From Arthrobacter liuii (GTDB lineage Bacteria; Actinomycetota; Actinomycetes; Actinomycetales; Micrococcaceae): a stretch of 64,000 bases of DNA. The DNA lies in assembly GCF_014639275.1 (NCBI RefSeq), contig NZ_BMFW01000001.1, positions 14,468-78,467 of the forward strand, given 5' to 3'. A program made the position numbers and the translations under genes. Every line of letters starts with the position of its first letter. Within the stretch, counting starts at the first letter, position 1. The notes under the pieces are model-generated. The model made no database searches. It was not told where the DNA came from and saw nothing but the letters and a program-made list of their open reading frames with translations. Below are positions 16,646 to 26,680 of this stretch, piece after piece.

Positions 16646-18706
16646 TTATTGGGAAGCGTCAGCACCCAGCCTGGCGAGGGCGGCCAGCGCCTTGCTGCGG
16701 TCGGTGGTGGCCCAGAACGGCGGCAGGGCCCCGCGGAGGAAACCGGCATAGCGTTCGGTCGCCAACCGCGAATCCAGTACGGCCACGACGCCCTTGTCTC
16801 CCGTCGACCTGATCAGCCGGCCCGCGCCCTGGGCCAGCCGGATCGCAGCGTGGGTGGCTGAAACGGACATGAAGCCATTCCCGCCCGCCTGCGCCACTGC
16901 CCGCGAACGCGCCGTCATCAGTGGGTCGTCCGGCCGCGGGAACGGAATGCGGTCAATCACCACCAGCCGGCAGGAGCCTCCCGGAACGTCAACCCCCTGC
17001 CACAGGGACATGGTTCCGAAGAGGCATGTGTCCGGTTCATCGGCGAACTGCTTGACCAGGCCGGTCATGGTCGATTCACCCTGGCAAAGGACCGTCACAT
17101 CGAGCTTGGGCCGGAGGGCGTCGGCAGCCTCTTCGGCAGCCCGCCGCGAGGAGAACAGGCAGAGGGCTCCCCCACCCGAGGCCTTGATCAGTGCTTCCAA
17201 TTCCTCCAGCGCTTCCGGGGAAACACCACGGCCGGGCTTGGGCAGGTGGCCGGCAATGTAGAGGATGCCCTGTTTGGGATAGTCGAAAGGCGAGCCTACG
17301 TCCACCCCCGTCCAGCTGGGCGCACCGTCGCCGCCAAGGCCCAGTCCGCCGGCCGCGGGTTCGAAAGCCGAGCCAATGGCCAGGGTAGCGGAGGTCAGCA
17401 CCACCGTATGCCCGGCGAAGAGCCCTTCCCGCAGCCTGCCGGCCACGGACAGCGGTGCGACGTTGATCAGCACCGGCGCATTGTCATCGGGCTGGGAGTA
17501 GCCCTGGCCGGGGTCGAACGTGCTGGCGCGGGAAAACCACACCACTTCCCGGTTTTCACGGGCGGCGATCAGCCGCTCGCACAGTTCCAGGATGAGCATG
17601 AGGCGGGACCGGGCCAGCTGCCGCCCGCCGTCGGCCGTGGTGTTGCTGTCCCCCTTGGAATCGGAGAGCGCTGCCCGGCACGCCTCACGCAACTGGTCCA
17701 CGCAGTCCAGCTGTTCGTCGTTCAAGCCGTTGGGCAGCAGTCCGTTCTGCGCCCCGGCGAGGGCCAGTTCAAGGTTGGCAGCTGCGGAGTTCAGGGCATC
17801 AACGGTGATGGCCGTATGTTTCCGGGCGCCGGAAGCGGCAGCATGGATCATGGCCACGGACAACTGCCCGGACACGGCTCCAGTGACCCGGTCCTGCAGT
17901 TCGTGCGCTTCGTCCACTACCACGACGTCGTATTCCGGCAGGACCGCGAGTCCCTCGAAGGCACTGACGGCAAGCATGGCGTGGTTGGTCACCACGACGT
18001 CGGCCTCGGCCGCGTCCTGCCGGGCGAGCTCGCTGAAACACTCGGCGGCCATAGGGCATTTTTGGGCCCCGAGGCACTCCATGGACGTCACGGAAACCTG
18101 GCGCCAGGCACGGTCGGTCACGCCCGGCAGGAGCTCGTCCCGGTCGCCGGTGGCTGTTGTCTCCGCCCACTCGCGGAGCCGCACCACTTCCTTGCCAAGC
18201 TGCGAGGAGGGCCCGCCAACAGCAGCTGCGAAGTGCGGCACGCTGGTGTCCTCGCCCAGGAAGAAGAGCTGGCCTTCGGACGGCTCTTCGGAGGGGAACC
18301 CGCCCTCGAGCTTGTGGCGGCAGACGTAGTTGGACCGGCCCTTGACCAGGGCAACCTTGACCGGCCGTTCCAGGGCCGGGGTGATGTTTTTCAGGAGCCG
18401 GGGCAGGTCCCTGCCCACAATCTGGGTCTGCAGTGCCAACGTGGCCGTAGAGACCAGCGCGGGCTTGTTGCTTTCCAGCGCATGGGCGATGAGCGGCACC
18501 AGGTAGGCCAGCGACTTACCGGTGCCGGTGCCTGCCTGCACCAACAGATGATTGCCCGTTTCGATGGCACGGGCCACCTGCTTGGCCATTTCGTGTTGTC
18601 CGGTGCGGCTTTGTCCGCCCATGCCGGCGACGGCGCGGTCGAGCAGTTCAATAACGAACTGCTCGCCCGCCGTCTGCGCAGCTTCGCCGGCGGCGGGGTC
18701 AGTCAT
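16646..18706 (-). CDS. DinG/XPD-like ATP-dependent DNA helicase with Fe-S cluster
   Basis: The 686-residue superfamily 2 helicase has Walker A at about 58-65 (AGTGTGKS), the DEAH box at 265-268 (VVDEAHEL), and a C-terminal helicase half ending with the QGAGRLIRS arginine-finger motif. Four cysteines, at about 129, 211, 217 and 223, match the 4Fe-4S cluster site of XPD/DinG enzymes. These unwind forked or R-loop DNA 5' to 3'. The start overlaps the hflX stop by 8 bases, so translation is coupled. No LexA box lies in front of it; despite the DinG name, SOS control is not seen. Confidence 0.93.
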   Translation of the reverse strand: MTDPAAGEAAQTAGEQFVIELLDRAVAGMGGQSRTGQHEMAKQVARAIETGNHLLVQAGTGTGKSLAYLVPLIAHALESNKPALVSTATLALQTQIVGRDLPRLLKNITPALERPVKVALVKGRSNYVCRHKLEGGFPSEEPSEGQLFFLGEDTSVPHFAAAVGGPSSQLGKEVVRLREWAETTATGDRDELLPGVTDRAWRQVSVTSMECLGAQKCPMAAECFSELARQDAAEADVVVTNHAMLAVSAFEGLAVLPEYDVVVVDEAHELQDRVTGAVSGQLSVAMIHAAASGARKHTAITVDALNSAAANLELALAGAQNGLLPNGLNDEQLDCVDQLREACRAALSDSKGDSNTTADGGRQLARSRLMLILELCERLIAARENREVVWFSRASTFDPGQGYSQPDDNAPVLINVAPLSVAGRLREGLFAGHTVVLTSATLAIGSAFEPAAGGLGLGGDGAPSWTGVDVGSPFDYPKQGILYIAGHLPKPGRGVSPEALEELEALIKASGGGALCLFSSRRAAEEAADALRPKLDVTVLCQGESTMTGLVKQFADEPDTCLFGTMSLWQGVDVPGGSCRLVVIDRIPFPRPDDPLMTARSRAVAQAGGNGFMSVSATHAAIRLAQGAGRLIRSTGDKGVVAVLDSRLATERYAGFLRGALPPFWATTDRSKALAALARLGADASQ

Positions 18707-20279
18707 TGACGACGAATGGTTCCAGTTCGGACGCCAGGCCCTCCCGGACCATCACTGCAGCCCTGGTACCGGCCTCAACATGGTCCAAGCTGAGGATTTC
18801 GGCATCGGACTCATGGAGCTTGCTGATCAGGTCTCCGCGGTCGTACGGAATGAGCAGCTCCATCTTGACGGAGGGCCGCGGGATGGACTCGCTGATGACC
18901 TTCAGCAGGTCCGGGATGCCCTCCCCCGTCCGGGCCGAGACCACCACGTGCCGCGGCTCGCGCTGCTTCAGCCGCTCCACCACGAAGGGGTCGGCCGCAT
19001 CGGCCTTGTTCAGCACTATGATCTCGGGCACCTTGCGGGCATCGACTTCGCTGAAGACCTTCCGGACCGCAGCGATCTGTCCTTCGGGATCGGGGTGCGA
19101 AACGTCTACCACGTGCAGGATCAGGTCCGAGTCCGCCACCTCCTCAAGGGTTGAGCGGAAGGCTTCCACCAGCTGGGTGGGCAGCGACCGGACGAACCCG
19201 ACGGTGTCTGCCAGGGTGTACCCCAGGCCGTCCGCGGTTTCCGCCTTGCGGACGGTGGGATCCAGGGTGGCGAACAGCGCGTTCTCCACGAGGACCCCGG
19301 CGTCGGTAAGCCGGTTGAGCAACGAGGACTTGCCGGCGTTGGTGTACCCGGCAATTGCCACGGAGGGCACTTCATTACGACGGCGGTTGGCCCGCTTGGT
19401 CTCCCGTGCTGGCTTCATCGCGGCGATTTCGCGCCGCAGCTTGGCCATGCGCGTACGGATCCGGCGCCGGTCCAGCTCAATCTTTGTCTCACCGGGGCCA
19501 CGGGAGCCCATACCGGCAGCAGCGCCGCCCACCTGGCCACCCGCCTGGCGGGACATCGACTCACCCCAACCGCGGAGGCGGGGAAGCAGGTATTCCAGCT
19601 GCGCCAGCTCCACCTGGGCCTTGCCTTCGCGGCTCTTGGCGTGCTGGGCGAAGATGTCCAGGATCAGGGCCGTCCGGTCGATGACCTTGACCTTGACGAT
19701 GTCTTCAAGGCCACGGCGCTGGGAAGGTGCCAGTTCGGCGTCCACAACCACAGTGTCAGCGCCCGTGGACGCGACAATGTCCTTGAGCTCAAGCGCCTTG
19801 CCGGAGCCCAGGAAGGTGCCGGGGTCCGGCTTGTCACGGCGCTGGACCAGCCCGTCGAGGACCTCTGAACCGGCAGTCTCGGCCAGGGCGGCGAGCTCGC
19901 GCAGGGAGTTTTCGGCATCGGCAAGGGTTCCCTCGGACCAAAGCCCCGCCAGGACAACGCGCTCCAGGCGCAGCTGGCGGTATTCAACTTCGGTGACGTC
20001 TTCGAGTTCGGTGGACAGGCCTGCCCTGCGTCGCAGGGCGCGGCGCTCCTCGAGGTCCTGCTGGTCGCCGTCGTACGTTGAGTGTTCTTCGTCAAGGCGG
20101 GAAATGGCCTGCGCCTTGCCGAGCACGGCTTTTCCGCTGGCGCCGCCATCACCACCGGACGTGCTGACATCCTTGGCCGGTACGTCCTTGGCGAGGATCC
20201 GGTCGATGACAGCCTGGATCTCCTGCGGACTCATGGCCTGGGCGGCTGGATCGGAACCGGTGTTGGGCTGGCTGGTCAT
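18699..20279 (-). CDS. hflX: GTPase HflX (ribosome-splitting factor)
   Basis: The 526-residue protein has the N-terminal HflX domain (about 105-300, GSGKALELKDIV, GPGETKIELDRRRI) and a GTPase domain with G1 GYTNAGKS (about 311-318), G3 DTVGF and G4 NKAD. HflX splits stalled 70S ribosomes under heat or antibiotic stress and is linked to macrolide resistance in mycobacteria and Listeria. ATG at 20279 is preferred: AAGGAG precedes it and a TATTCT hexamer (20307-20312) could start a short leader. An upstream in-frame ATG at 20369 with AGGAG six bases ahead is a serious alternative that would add 30 residues. A possible leader peptide lies at 20623-20643. Confidence 0.95.
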   Translation of the reverse strand: MTSQPNTGSDPAAQAMSPQEIQAVIDRILAKDVPAKDVSTSGGDGGASGKAVLGKAQAISRLDEEHSTYDGDQQDLEERRALRRRAGLSTELEDVTEVEYRQLRLERVVLAGLWSEGTLADAENSLRELAALAETAGSEVLDGLVQRRDKPDPGTFLGSGKALELKDIVASTGADTVVVDAELAPSQRRGLEDIVKVKVIDRTALILDIFAQHAKSREGKAQVELAQLEYLLPRLRGWGESMSRQAGGQVGGAAAGMGSRGPGETKIELDRRRIRTRMAKLRREIAAMKPARETKRANRRRNEVPSVAIAGYTNAGKSSLLNRLTDAGVLVENALFATLDPTVRKAETADGLGYTLADTVGFVRSLPTQLVEAFRSTLEEVADSDLILHVVDVSHPDPEGQIAAVRKVFSEVDARKVPEIIVLNKADAADPFVVERLKQREPRHVVVSARTGEGIPDLLKVISESIPRPSVKMELLIPYDRGDLISKLHESDAEILSLDHVEAGTRAAVMVREGLASELEPFVVND

Positions 20280-20715
20280 GGTCTCCTTTGAAGATTCGGC
20301 AATTCCAGAATAGTGCTGATTGGCTGGAAGGTGGAAAGTATTCGCGCTGGGCTGACGGCCTGCGGTCATGCAGTTCTCCTGGTTGTTTCGCCGCCGGCTG
20401 CGATGCCGGGGCCGGGGATGCCGCGTCAGGACGGCGGCAGGGCGGAAAAGGGCCGGAGACATGGCGGGAAGTGCAGCAGGGGGCTGACTTTCGAGTACTG
20501 TCCGGCTACCGGGAAGACCGAATGGTCCGGCCGGTGCACAAGCGGAAGGTGTGGAAACCTGCGTCGCTGCGGGACGGGCTGTCACTGGTGGACAGGCTGC
20601 GGACGGGCGTGGCCCGTGCCGGCTACTCAAAGATCAGGAACATGCGTTCCAGCGTATCAGAGGGCCTCCTGCACGGTTTCCCTTTACGCTGCCAGGGGAA
20701 CTACTCTGGCCAATT
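20280..20715. other. 436-base gene-free region between hflX and a methyltransferase gene
   Basis: It holds promoters for both divergent genes, a TATTCT hexamer near hflX, an alternative hflX start (20369) and a possible six-codon leader peptide with its own -10 element (20623-20656). Open frames on the plus strand here have no ribosome site and poor coding character. Confidence 0.6.
20623..20643 (-). CDS. Putative leaderless leader peptide upstream of hflX (MFLIFE)
   Basis: The minus strand reads TACGCT, seven bases, then ATG TTC CTG ATC TTT GAG TAG. The spacing from the TACGCT hexamer (20651-20656) to the ATG is the same as for confirmed genes in this window. An ACGGGC-CAC-GCCCGT hairpin follows shortly after the stop. 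Upstream reading frames regulate hflX-type genes in response to ribosome-targeting drugs in Listeria, so a similar role is possible. A frame this short could also be chance. Confidence 0.35.
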   Translation of the reverse strand: MFLIFE

Positions 20716-21339
20716 ATGGAGTCCGCACACTATTTCAGCACGTCCCCCGCCGGCCCCTTTACCCGTAAGCCCCTGACGGTGGACTTGGCCGGTCAGACGC
20801 GCAGGCTCCAGACCTCTTCGGGCATCTTCAGCCCGGACGGGATCGATAAGGGCACCGCGGTGCTCCTGGCCGAAGTTCCGGCCCCGCACCCCCAGGGCAA
20901 CCTGTTGGATATTGGGTGCGGATGGGGCCCCGTGGCGCTCACCATGGCGCTGCTGGCCCCCCAGTCAAAGGTCTACGCCGTGGACGTCAATGAACGCTGC
21001 ATCGCCCTGACCAACGAAAACGCGGCTGCACTGGGACTGTCCAATGTCGTCGCCAGCACGCCGGAGGCAGTGGACGCCGACGTTCGCTTCGACACCATCT
21101 GGTCCAACCCGCCCATCAGGATCGGCAAGGACGAGCTGCATGCCCTGCTCAAGCTGTGGCTGCCGCGCCTGGCAGATGGCGGCACGGCGTGGCTGGTGGT
21201 ACAGAAGAACCTGGGTTCTGATTCCCTTCAGCGCTGGCTGGTGGCCGAACTGGACAGCTCCTTCACCGTGACCCGCGAGTCCACGTCAAAGTCCTTCCGC
21301 GTCCTGAAAGTCAGGAAAGCGTCCCGCTCGCCACAATGA
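20716..21339 (+). CDS. Class I SAM methyltransferase, RsmC/small-domain (MTS) type
   Basis: The 207-residue Rossmann protein has motif I LLDIGCGWGPVALTMAL, motif II VYAVDVNERCI and the N-methyltransferase catalytic motif SNPPIR (about residue 125). This combination marks the MTS family that includes RsmC and RlmG, which methylate guanine N2 in rRNA. The duplicated non-catalytic half of RsmC is missing, so it corresponds to the single-domain form common in Gram-positives. Its 3' end overlaps the 3' end of dapF by 29 bases. Confidence 0.88.
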   Translation: MESAHYFSTSPAGPFTRKPLTVDLAGQTRRLQTSSGIFSPDGIDKGTAVLLAEVPAPHPQGNLLDIGCGWGPVALTMALLAPQSKVYAVDVNERCIALTNENAAALGLSNVVASTPEAVDADVRFDTIWSNPPIRIGKDELHALLKLWLPRLADGGTAWLVVQKNLGSDSLQRWLVAELDSSFTVTRESTSKSFRVLKVRKASRSPQ

Positions 21340-22255
21340 CGGCAGGGCCGCTGAGTTCCACATGCTCATGCCCGCCGGGGCCGGCGAAGAACTTCACGCC
21401 CACCACTCCTCCGGGAACGTGGACACGCCAGGCATCAGGGGCTTCCGCACCGGCCCAGTGCCGGATGGCGACGGCGGCAGCACAGGCACCCGTTCCGCAG
21501 GACTGGGTCTCCCCCACACCACGCTCGTGGACCCGCATGGTCACGGAGCCGACCCCGCCATGGACCAGCGGCTCCGCGGGAACAACGAATTCGACGTTGG
21601 TCCCGTTCACCGGTACCGGGTTGACTTTCGGCACTGTGAAGAGCCGGGTACCGGCGAGCTCCCCAAGTTCAGCGAGGGCCACCACCGTGTGCGGATTGCC
21701 CATGCTCACGGAGAGGGCCGGCCTGGGAACTTCCAGCCCGTCGGCAGTTACAAGGGAATCCATGGCCTTGGCGCTGGCTTCCCCAGGGAATATGAACTCC
21801 CAGGGTCCCATGTCCACCGCATAACCGTCCCCGGTACGGACCACGGTCTTGACCCCGCCGCGGGTGCCGATGGTGAGCGATCCGCCGTCGGGCAGGTCGA
21901 TCAGGCCCTCGGCCCGCAGGAAGTGGACGAAAACCCTGACCCCGTTGCCGCACATCTCTGAGAGCGAGCCGTCGGCATTGCGGTAATCCATGAACCATTC
22001 CGCGTCCGGGGCACCGGCGAGCAGTTCCCGGCCCTCGGGCAGGAAACGTGACGGGACGGCCCTGATCAGGCCATCGGCTCCGATCCCGCGGTGCCGGTCG
22101 CAGAGCGCGGCTGCCTGGCCCGCACCGATGGCGTGGTTCCCCTCCGGATCGGCCACCAGGACGAAGTCATTGCCGGTGCCGTGCCCCTTGGAAAAGCGGA
22201 GTCCGCTCAGCGTGCTCAGGGCGGGCTCGGTGGTTTCCGTGGGGTTATCATTCAT
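21311..22255 (-). CDS. dapF: Diaminopimelate epimerase
   Basis: The 314-residue protein has two similar halves with the catalytic cysteines in EMCGNGVRVF and QSCGTGACAAAV. It interconverts LL- and meso-diaminopimelate, the precursor of lysine and, in many bacteria, the cross-linking residue of peptidoglycan. The N-terminal KGHGTGNDFVLV matches the family. ATG at 22255 has no ribosome site but a TACGCT hexamer seven bases ahead, so it is probably leaderless and separate from miaA, 45 bases upstream. Confidence 0.96.
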   Translation of the reverse strand: MNDNPTETTEPALSTLSGLRFSKGHGTGNDFVLVADPEGNHAIGAGQAAALCDRHRGIGADGLIRAVPSRFLPEGRELLAGAPDAEWFMDYRNADGSLSEMCGNGVRVFVHFLRAEGLIDLPDGGSLTIGTRGGVKTVVRTGDGYAVDMGPWEFIFPGEASAKAMDSLVTADGLEVPRPALSVSMGNPHTVVALAELGELAGTRLFTVPKVNPVPVNGTNVEFVVPAEPLVHGGVGSVTMRVHERGVGETQSCGTGACAAAVAIRHWAGAEAPDAWRVHVPGGVVGVKFFAGPGGHEHVELSGPAVIVASGTLS

Positions 22256-22262
22256 GGTCCCA

Positions 22263-22268
22263 AGCGTA
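22263..22268 (-). promoter_or_regulatory. -10 element for leaderless dapF mRNA
   Basis: TACGCT (minus strand), then TGGGACC, then the ATG at 22255. Confidence 0.5.
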
Positions 22269-22299
22269 GCGGCGGATGATCCCGGTGCCGAAACCGCGG

Positions 22300-23196
22300 C
22301 TACCGGCACAACTGCGCGGCCCTGCCAACGAGCTCAGGATCCCGCCAGTCCAGCCAGCCGATACGGGGGTCGGCGCGGAACCAGGTCAGCTGGCGGCGGG
22401 CAAACTGCCGGGTGGCCGCGATGGTCTCCGCCTCGGCGTCTTCAACGGTTGACTCACCGTCGATAACCCGCAGGAACTGGGAATAGCCGAGTGCCCGGGA
22501 CGCAGTTTTGCCCCGGCGCAGGCCCCGGGCGTCGAGCAGCCGGACCTCGTCCAGCAATCCGTCGTCCACCATCCGGTGCACCCGTGCTGCCAGCCGCTCC
22601 CGCAGGACCTCCCGGTCCACGCTGAGGCCCACCTGGACCGCCGGCTGGTAGTACTCGCGGCGGGGCATGAAGGAGCTGAATGGCCGGCCGGTTAGCTCCT
22701 GGACCTCCAGCGCACGGATGATCCGCCGGGCATCCGAGACCCTGCCAGCAGATACGGGATCCACCGCTTCGAGCCTGGCCAGCAGGGCCTCGGTGCCACA
22801 TTCGGCGTGCTCCGCCTCCAGCCGCGCACGCAGCCCGGGGTCCGTGCCGGGGAACTCCAGCACGTCCAGCGCTGCGCGCACGTACAGCCCGGAGCCGCCG
22901 GCCAGGATGGCGCGCTTGCCGCGGGCATGGATGGCATCGATGGTTGCGCGGGCCTGGTGCTGGAAGTCCGAAACACTGGCTTCCTGGGTCACGTCCAGGA
23001 TGTCGAGGAGGTGGTGCGGCACTCCCTTGCGCTCGGCCATCGTGATTTTGGCGGTGCCGATGTCCATGCCGCGGTAGAACTGCATGGCGTCGGCGTTGAC
23101 CACCTCGCCGTCCAGTTCGAGGGCGAGGTTGACTGCGAGGTCGGACTTGCCGGAGCCGGTGGGGCCCACGACGGCGATGACGGGCGGGGCAGCCAC
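22300..23196 (-). CDS. miaA: tRNA dimethylallyltransferase
   Basis: The 298-residue P-loop enzyme has Walker [19 protein letters not shown] near the N-terminus, [16 protein letters not shown] (catalytic Asp region) and the [10 protein letters not shown] motif. It transfers a dimethylallyl group to N6 of A37 in tRNAs reading UNN codons, giving i6A, the substrate of MiaB encoded directly upstream. The GTG start lies three bases after the miaB stop, so the two are one unit. Confidence 0.96.
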   Translation of the reverse strand: MAAPPVIAVVGPTGSGKSDLAVNLALELDGEVVNADAMQFYRGMDIGTAKITMAERKGVPHHLLDILDVTQEASVSDFQHQARATIDAIHARGKRAILAGGSGLYVRAALDVLEFPGTDPGLRARLEAEHAECGTEALLARLEAVDPVSAGRVSDARRIIRALEVQELTGRPFSSFMPRREYYQPAVQVGLSVDREVLRERLAARVHRMVDDGLLDEVRLLDARGLRRGKTASRALGYSQFLRVIDGESTVEDAEAETIAATRQFARRQLTWFRADPRIGWLDWRDPELVGRAAQLCR

Positions 23197-23199
23197 CTG

Positions 23200-24759
23200 T
23201 CAGCGGGTGCGCAGGGGCAGTGAGGGCATGCCGAGCGAGACGCCCTTCCGACCCCCTCCGGAACCGGGGGCCGGCGCTCCGCAGGAGGCGGCCTGGGACC
23301 GGTCCCATGCGTCCCCCGCCCGTGACCGCCGCAGGCTGTAGTCCTCCAGCGTTGGATCGGCCACCAGGTGGAATGCCGCGGCTTCTGTGATGGTGACGGT
23401 GACGAGGTCGCCCGGCCGCGGTGCGGGTGCGCCCTCCGGGACGGAGAAGTGGACCAGCCGCTGGTCCTGGGAGCGGCCGGACAGACGGTGGGTTTCTTCC
23501 GACTTCCGCCCCGACTGGGCCGTAACCATGACCTCGAGCCTGCGGCCGAGTTGCTTCCGGTTTTCCTCCGCGGCGATCCTGTCCTGCAGGGCGGTGAGGC
23601 GTTCGAAGCGTTCCTGCACCACAGCTTTTGGCAGCTGCTGGGGCAGGTCGGCGGCGGGTGTGCCGGGGCGCTTTGAATACTGGAATGTGAAGGCCGTGGC
23701 AAAGCGGGACTTCTCCACCACGTCAAGTGTTGCCTGGAAATCCTCTTCCGTTTCGCCCGGGAACCCCACGATGATGTCCGTGGAAATGGCTGCGTGCGGG
23801 ATTTTCTCCCGGACCTTGTCGAGAATGCCCAGGAATTTGGTGGACCGGTAGGAGCGCTTCATGGCCCGGAGGATGGTGTCCGAACCGGACTGCAGCGGCA
23901 TGTGGAGCTGCGGCATCACGTTGTGTGTCTCTGCCATGGCGTCGATGACGTCATCGGTGAAGGCCGCCGGGTGCGGGCTGGTGAACCGGACGCGTTCCAG
24001 CCCCTCGATATCGCCGCAGGCACGCAGGAGCTTGGAGAAGGCCTGGCGGTCCCCGAATTCCACCCCGTAGGAGTTGACGTTCTGGCCGAGCAGGGTGACT
24101 TCGATGGCACCGTCGTCCACGAGTGCCTGGATCTCGGCGAGGATGTCGCCGGGCCGGCGGTCTTTTTCCTTGCCGCGGAGCGCCGGCACGATGCAGAAAG
24201 TGCAGGTGTTGTTGCAGCCGACGGAGATGGATACCCACCCGGAGTAGACAGAGTCGCGTTTCGTGGGGAGCGTGGAGGGGAAGACATCCAGTGATTCCAG
24301 GATCTCCAGCTGCGCTTCGTTGTTGTGCCGTGCCCGGTCCAGGAGTGCGGGCAGGGCCCCGACGTTGTGGGTACCGAACACGGCGTCCACCCATGGCGCC
24401 TTCTTGAGGATGGTTTCGCGGTCTTTTTGCGCCAGGCAGCCGCCTACGGCGATCTGCATGCCGGGGTTGGCTGCCTTGACGGGGGCCAGGATGCCGAGGT
24501 TTCCGTACAGCTTGTTGTCGGCGTTTTCCCGGACGGCGCAGGTGTTGAACACCACGACGTCGGCCTGCTCGCCCTCCGCCGGAACGTAGCCGGCGTCCTC
24601 AAGCATGCCGGCCATCCGCTCCGAGTCGTGCACGTTCATCTGGCAGCCAAAGGTCCGCACCTGGTAGGTGCGGGGCTGCGGGCCACCGGATTGCGGGTCG
24701 GCCCCGCCTTCAGCGGAAGTCGTGGCGCCGGAACGGGGGAAAGGAATGGTCAAACTCAC
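23200..24759 (-). CDS. miaB: tRNA-2-methylthio-N6-dimethylallyladenosine synthase
   Basis: The 519-residue methylthiotransferase has the N-terminal UPF0004 domain with Cys39, Cys74 and Cys108 binding an auxiliary 4Fe-4S cluster, the radical SAM site Cys182-Cys186-Cys189 (GCNNTCTFC), and a C-terminal TRAM domain. It converts i6A37 into ms2i6A37 in tRNA. It is followed after three bases by miaA and lies three bases after recX, so recA-recX-miaB-miaA form a tight run. A poorly conserved Arg/Gly-rich tail of about 35 residues ends the protein. Confidence 0.96.
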   Translation of the reverse strand: MSLTIPFPRSGATTSAEGGADPQSGGPQPRTYQVRTFGCQMNVHDSERMAGMLEDAGYVPAEGEQADVVVFNTCAVRENADNKLYGNLGILAPVKAANPGMQIAVGGCLAQKDRETILKKAPWVDAVFGTHNVGALPALLDRARHNNEAQLEILESLDVFPSTLPTKRDSVYSGWVSISVGCNNTCTFCIVPALRGKEKDRRPGDILAEIQALVDDGAIEVTLLGQNVNSYGVEFGDRQAFSKLLRACGDIEGLERVRFTSPHPAAFTDDVIDAMAETHNVMPQLHMPLQSGSDTILRAMKRSYRSTKFLGILDKVREKIPHAAISTDIIVGFPGETEEDFQATLDVVEKSRFATAFTFQYSKRPGTPAADLPQQLPKAVVQERFERLTALQDRIAAEENRKQLGRRLEVMVTAQSGRKSEETHRLSGRSQDQRLVHFSVPEGAPAPRPGDLVTVTITEAAAFHLVADPTLEDYSLRRSRAGDAWDRSQAASCGAPAPGSGGGRKGVSLGMPSLPLRTR

Positions 24760-24762
24760 CCG

Positions 24763-25392
24763 TTAAGGGTACCGGCTTTGCGGCGTGCCGCCGTCGGGAT
24801 CCTGCAGGGAATCGAGGACGTCGCTGACGATCCGGAACGCCTGGGAGGGCTGATAACCCTTTCGTGCCAGCATGGACGCCAGCCGCCGGACGGTCTTTTC
24901 ACGTTCCCCCGGAACGGACACATCCGTCCCGGGCCGCAGCTTGCGCTCAACCAGTGTGCGTGCGGCGGCTTCCTCGTCGGCGTCTGTCAGTTGTTCCAGG
25001 GCTGAAGCAGCGGTTTCCTGGTCAATGCCTTTTTCCGCGAGTTCGCGCCGAAGAGCGCCCTTGGCAAGTTTGCGGGACTGGGCTCGGCTCCTGACCCACA
25101 TGTCCGCAAACTCGGCGTCGTTGATCAGGCGGGCTTCCTGGAACTTATCCAGCACCGCTTCGGCGACGTGTTCCGGAATGTTCCGCTCCGCCAGCTTCCG
25201 GGCAAGCTGCAGCCGGCTTTTGGGCGATGCCGTGAGCTGCCGGTACACGATGGCTTGGGCAAGCGTGAAAGGATCCGGTTCGGCGTCCGCGGCCTGCTGG
25301 TCCGCAGGCACGGCGAAGCCGTCCGACGGCCCCGGTGAAGGGCTGCCGGAACGGGCCCGCCGTGAACGTGGTCCGGTCCGTGATCCAGTCAA
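24763..25392 (-). CDS. recX: Regulatory protein RecX
   Basis: The 209-residue mostly helical protein carries RecX repeats (VYRQLTASPKSRLQLARKLAERN; AEFADMWVRSRAQSRKLAKGALRRELAEKGI). RecX binds RecA filaments and limits recombinase and coprotease activity. The start is TTG at 25392, three bases after the recA stop, with no strong ribosome site, so translation is probably coupled to recA. The first ~35 residues are Arg/Ser/Gly-rich and not conserved. Confidence 0.93.
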   Translation of the reverse strand: MTGSRTGPRSRRARSGSPSPGPSDGFAVPADQQAADAEPDPFTLAQAIVYRQLTASPKSRLQLARKLAERNIPEHVAEAVLDKFQEARLINDAEFADMWVRSRAQSRKLAKGALRRELAEKGIDQETAASALEQLTDADEEAAARTLVERKLRPGTDVSVPGEREKTVRRLASMLARKGYQPSQAFRIVSDVLDSLQDPDGGTPQSRYP

Positions 25393-25395
25393 GGG

Positions 25396-26451
25396 CTAGA
25401 ACCCGTCGACGGCTTTCAGCTTTGGTGTGTCCTTGGACTCATCCTCGGCAGGCTTTACCCCGACGCCAAGCTTCTCCTTGATGAGGCGCTCCAGTTCCGC
25501 GGCGAGCTCGGGGTTGTCGCGGAGGAACCGGCGCGAATTCTCCATGCCCTGGCCCAACTGGTCACCGTCGTAGGTGAACCAGGAGCCCGACTTCTTGATG
25601 ATGCCGTGCTCCACGCCCATGTCGATGATCCCGCCTTCGCGGGAGATGCCCTGGCCGTAGATGATGTCGAACTCGGCGACCTTGAAGGGCGGAGCCATCT
25701 TGTTCTTGACGATCTTGGCCTTGGTCCGGTTGCCGACGGAATCGGCGCCCTCCTTGAGGGTCTGGATCCGTCGGACGTCGATGCGGACCGACGCGTAGAA
25801 CTTCAAGGCCTTGCCACCGGTGGTGGTTTCGGGGGAACCGAAGAAGACACCGATCTTTTCACGGAGCTGGTTGATGAAGATGGCCGTGGTCTTGGTCTGG
25901 CTCAGGCGGCCGGTGATCTTACGCAGGGCCTGGCTCATGAGCCGCGCCTGGAGACCCACGTGACTGTCGCCCATATCGCCTTCGATTTCGGCGCGCGGCA
26001 CAAGGGCGGCAACGGAGTCGATGACGACGACGTCCAGCGAACCGGAGCCCACCAGCATGTCCATGATCTCCAGGGCCTGCTCACCGGTATCCGGCTGCGA
26101 GACGAGGAGGGCATCGGTGTCCACGCCCAGCTTGGCGGCGTAGTCCGGGTCCAGGGCGTGCTCGGCGTCGATGAAGGCGGCGATACCGCCGGCGCGCTGG
26201 GCATTCGCCACAGCGTGCAGGGCAACGGTGGTCTTACCCGAGGATTCAGGACCGTAGATCTCGATGACGCGGCCGCGCGGAAGCCCGCCAATACCGAGGG
26301 CGACGTCCAGTGCGATGGAGCCGGTGGGGATGACTTCGATCGGGGCGCGGACTTCGTCGCCCAGGCGCATGACCGAGCCCTTGCCGAACTGCTTGTCAAT
26401 CTGGGCAAGCGCTGCTTCCAGCGCTTTTGCACGATCCGGGGCTGCCGCCAT
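25396..26451 (-). CDS. recA: Recombinase RecA
   Basis: The 351-residue protein opens [20 protein letters not shown] and has Walker [10 protein letters not shown] (67-74), the [18 protein letters not shown] Walker B region and the L2 loop [22 protein letters not shown]. It forms filaments on single-stranded DNA, drives strand exchange and activates LexA cleavage. No intein is present. ATG at 26451 is chosen because GAGGTG lies six bases ahead; the ATG at 26508 is also in frame. A LexA box lies 143 bases upstream of the start. Confidence 0.98.
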   Translation of the reverse strand: MAAAPDRAKALEAALAQIDKQFGKGSVMRLGDEVRAPIEVIPTGSIALDVALGIGGLPRGRVIEIYGPESSGKTTVALHAVANAQRAGGIAAFIDAEHALDPDYAAKLGVDTDALLVSQPDTGEQALEIMDMLVGSGSLDVVVIDSVAALVPRAEIEGDMGDSHVGLQARLMSQALRKITGRLSQTKTTAIFINQLREKIGVFFGSPETTTGGKALKFYASVRIDVRRIQTLKEGADSVGNRTKAKIVKNKMAPPFKVAEFDIIYGQGISREGGIIDMGVEHGIIKKSGSWFTYDGDQLGQGMENSRRFLRDNPELAAELERLIKEKLGVGVKPAEDESKDTPKLKAVDGF

Positions 26452-26593
26452 GGTTGACACCTCTAATGCTTTCTCGATGGTGGCCTTCGCGGCCGTTGTA
26501 TTGGTCATCTCTGACGCTAAGGGGACCCACTGACATTCCGGCCGGAGGACAACGCCTATGTGGATAAACCCGATAGAAAAAGCATAGCGTTAT

Positions 26594-26609
26594 CCGAACA
26601 GGTATTCGA
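26594..26609 (-). promoter_or_regulatory. LexA box of recA
   Basis: On the minus strand TCGAAT-ACCT-GTTCGG, two mismatches from the LexA consensus. A TATGCT hexamer follows about ten bases downstream and may be the -10 element of the recA promoter. Confidence 0.75.
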
Positions 26610-26680
26610 AGAGTGGCGCGCCTCCGGCGTGTCAGGCGGCAGGCGCCACCCGCCGGCTCAACCGGCTTTTGGGGCCGCTG

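Noticed and set aside
20288-20776. Plus-strand open frames in the hflX-methyltransferase gap
   Set aside because: No start signals, Cys/Arg-rich composition typical of GC-rich non-coding frames, and overlap with the methyltransferase start.
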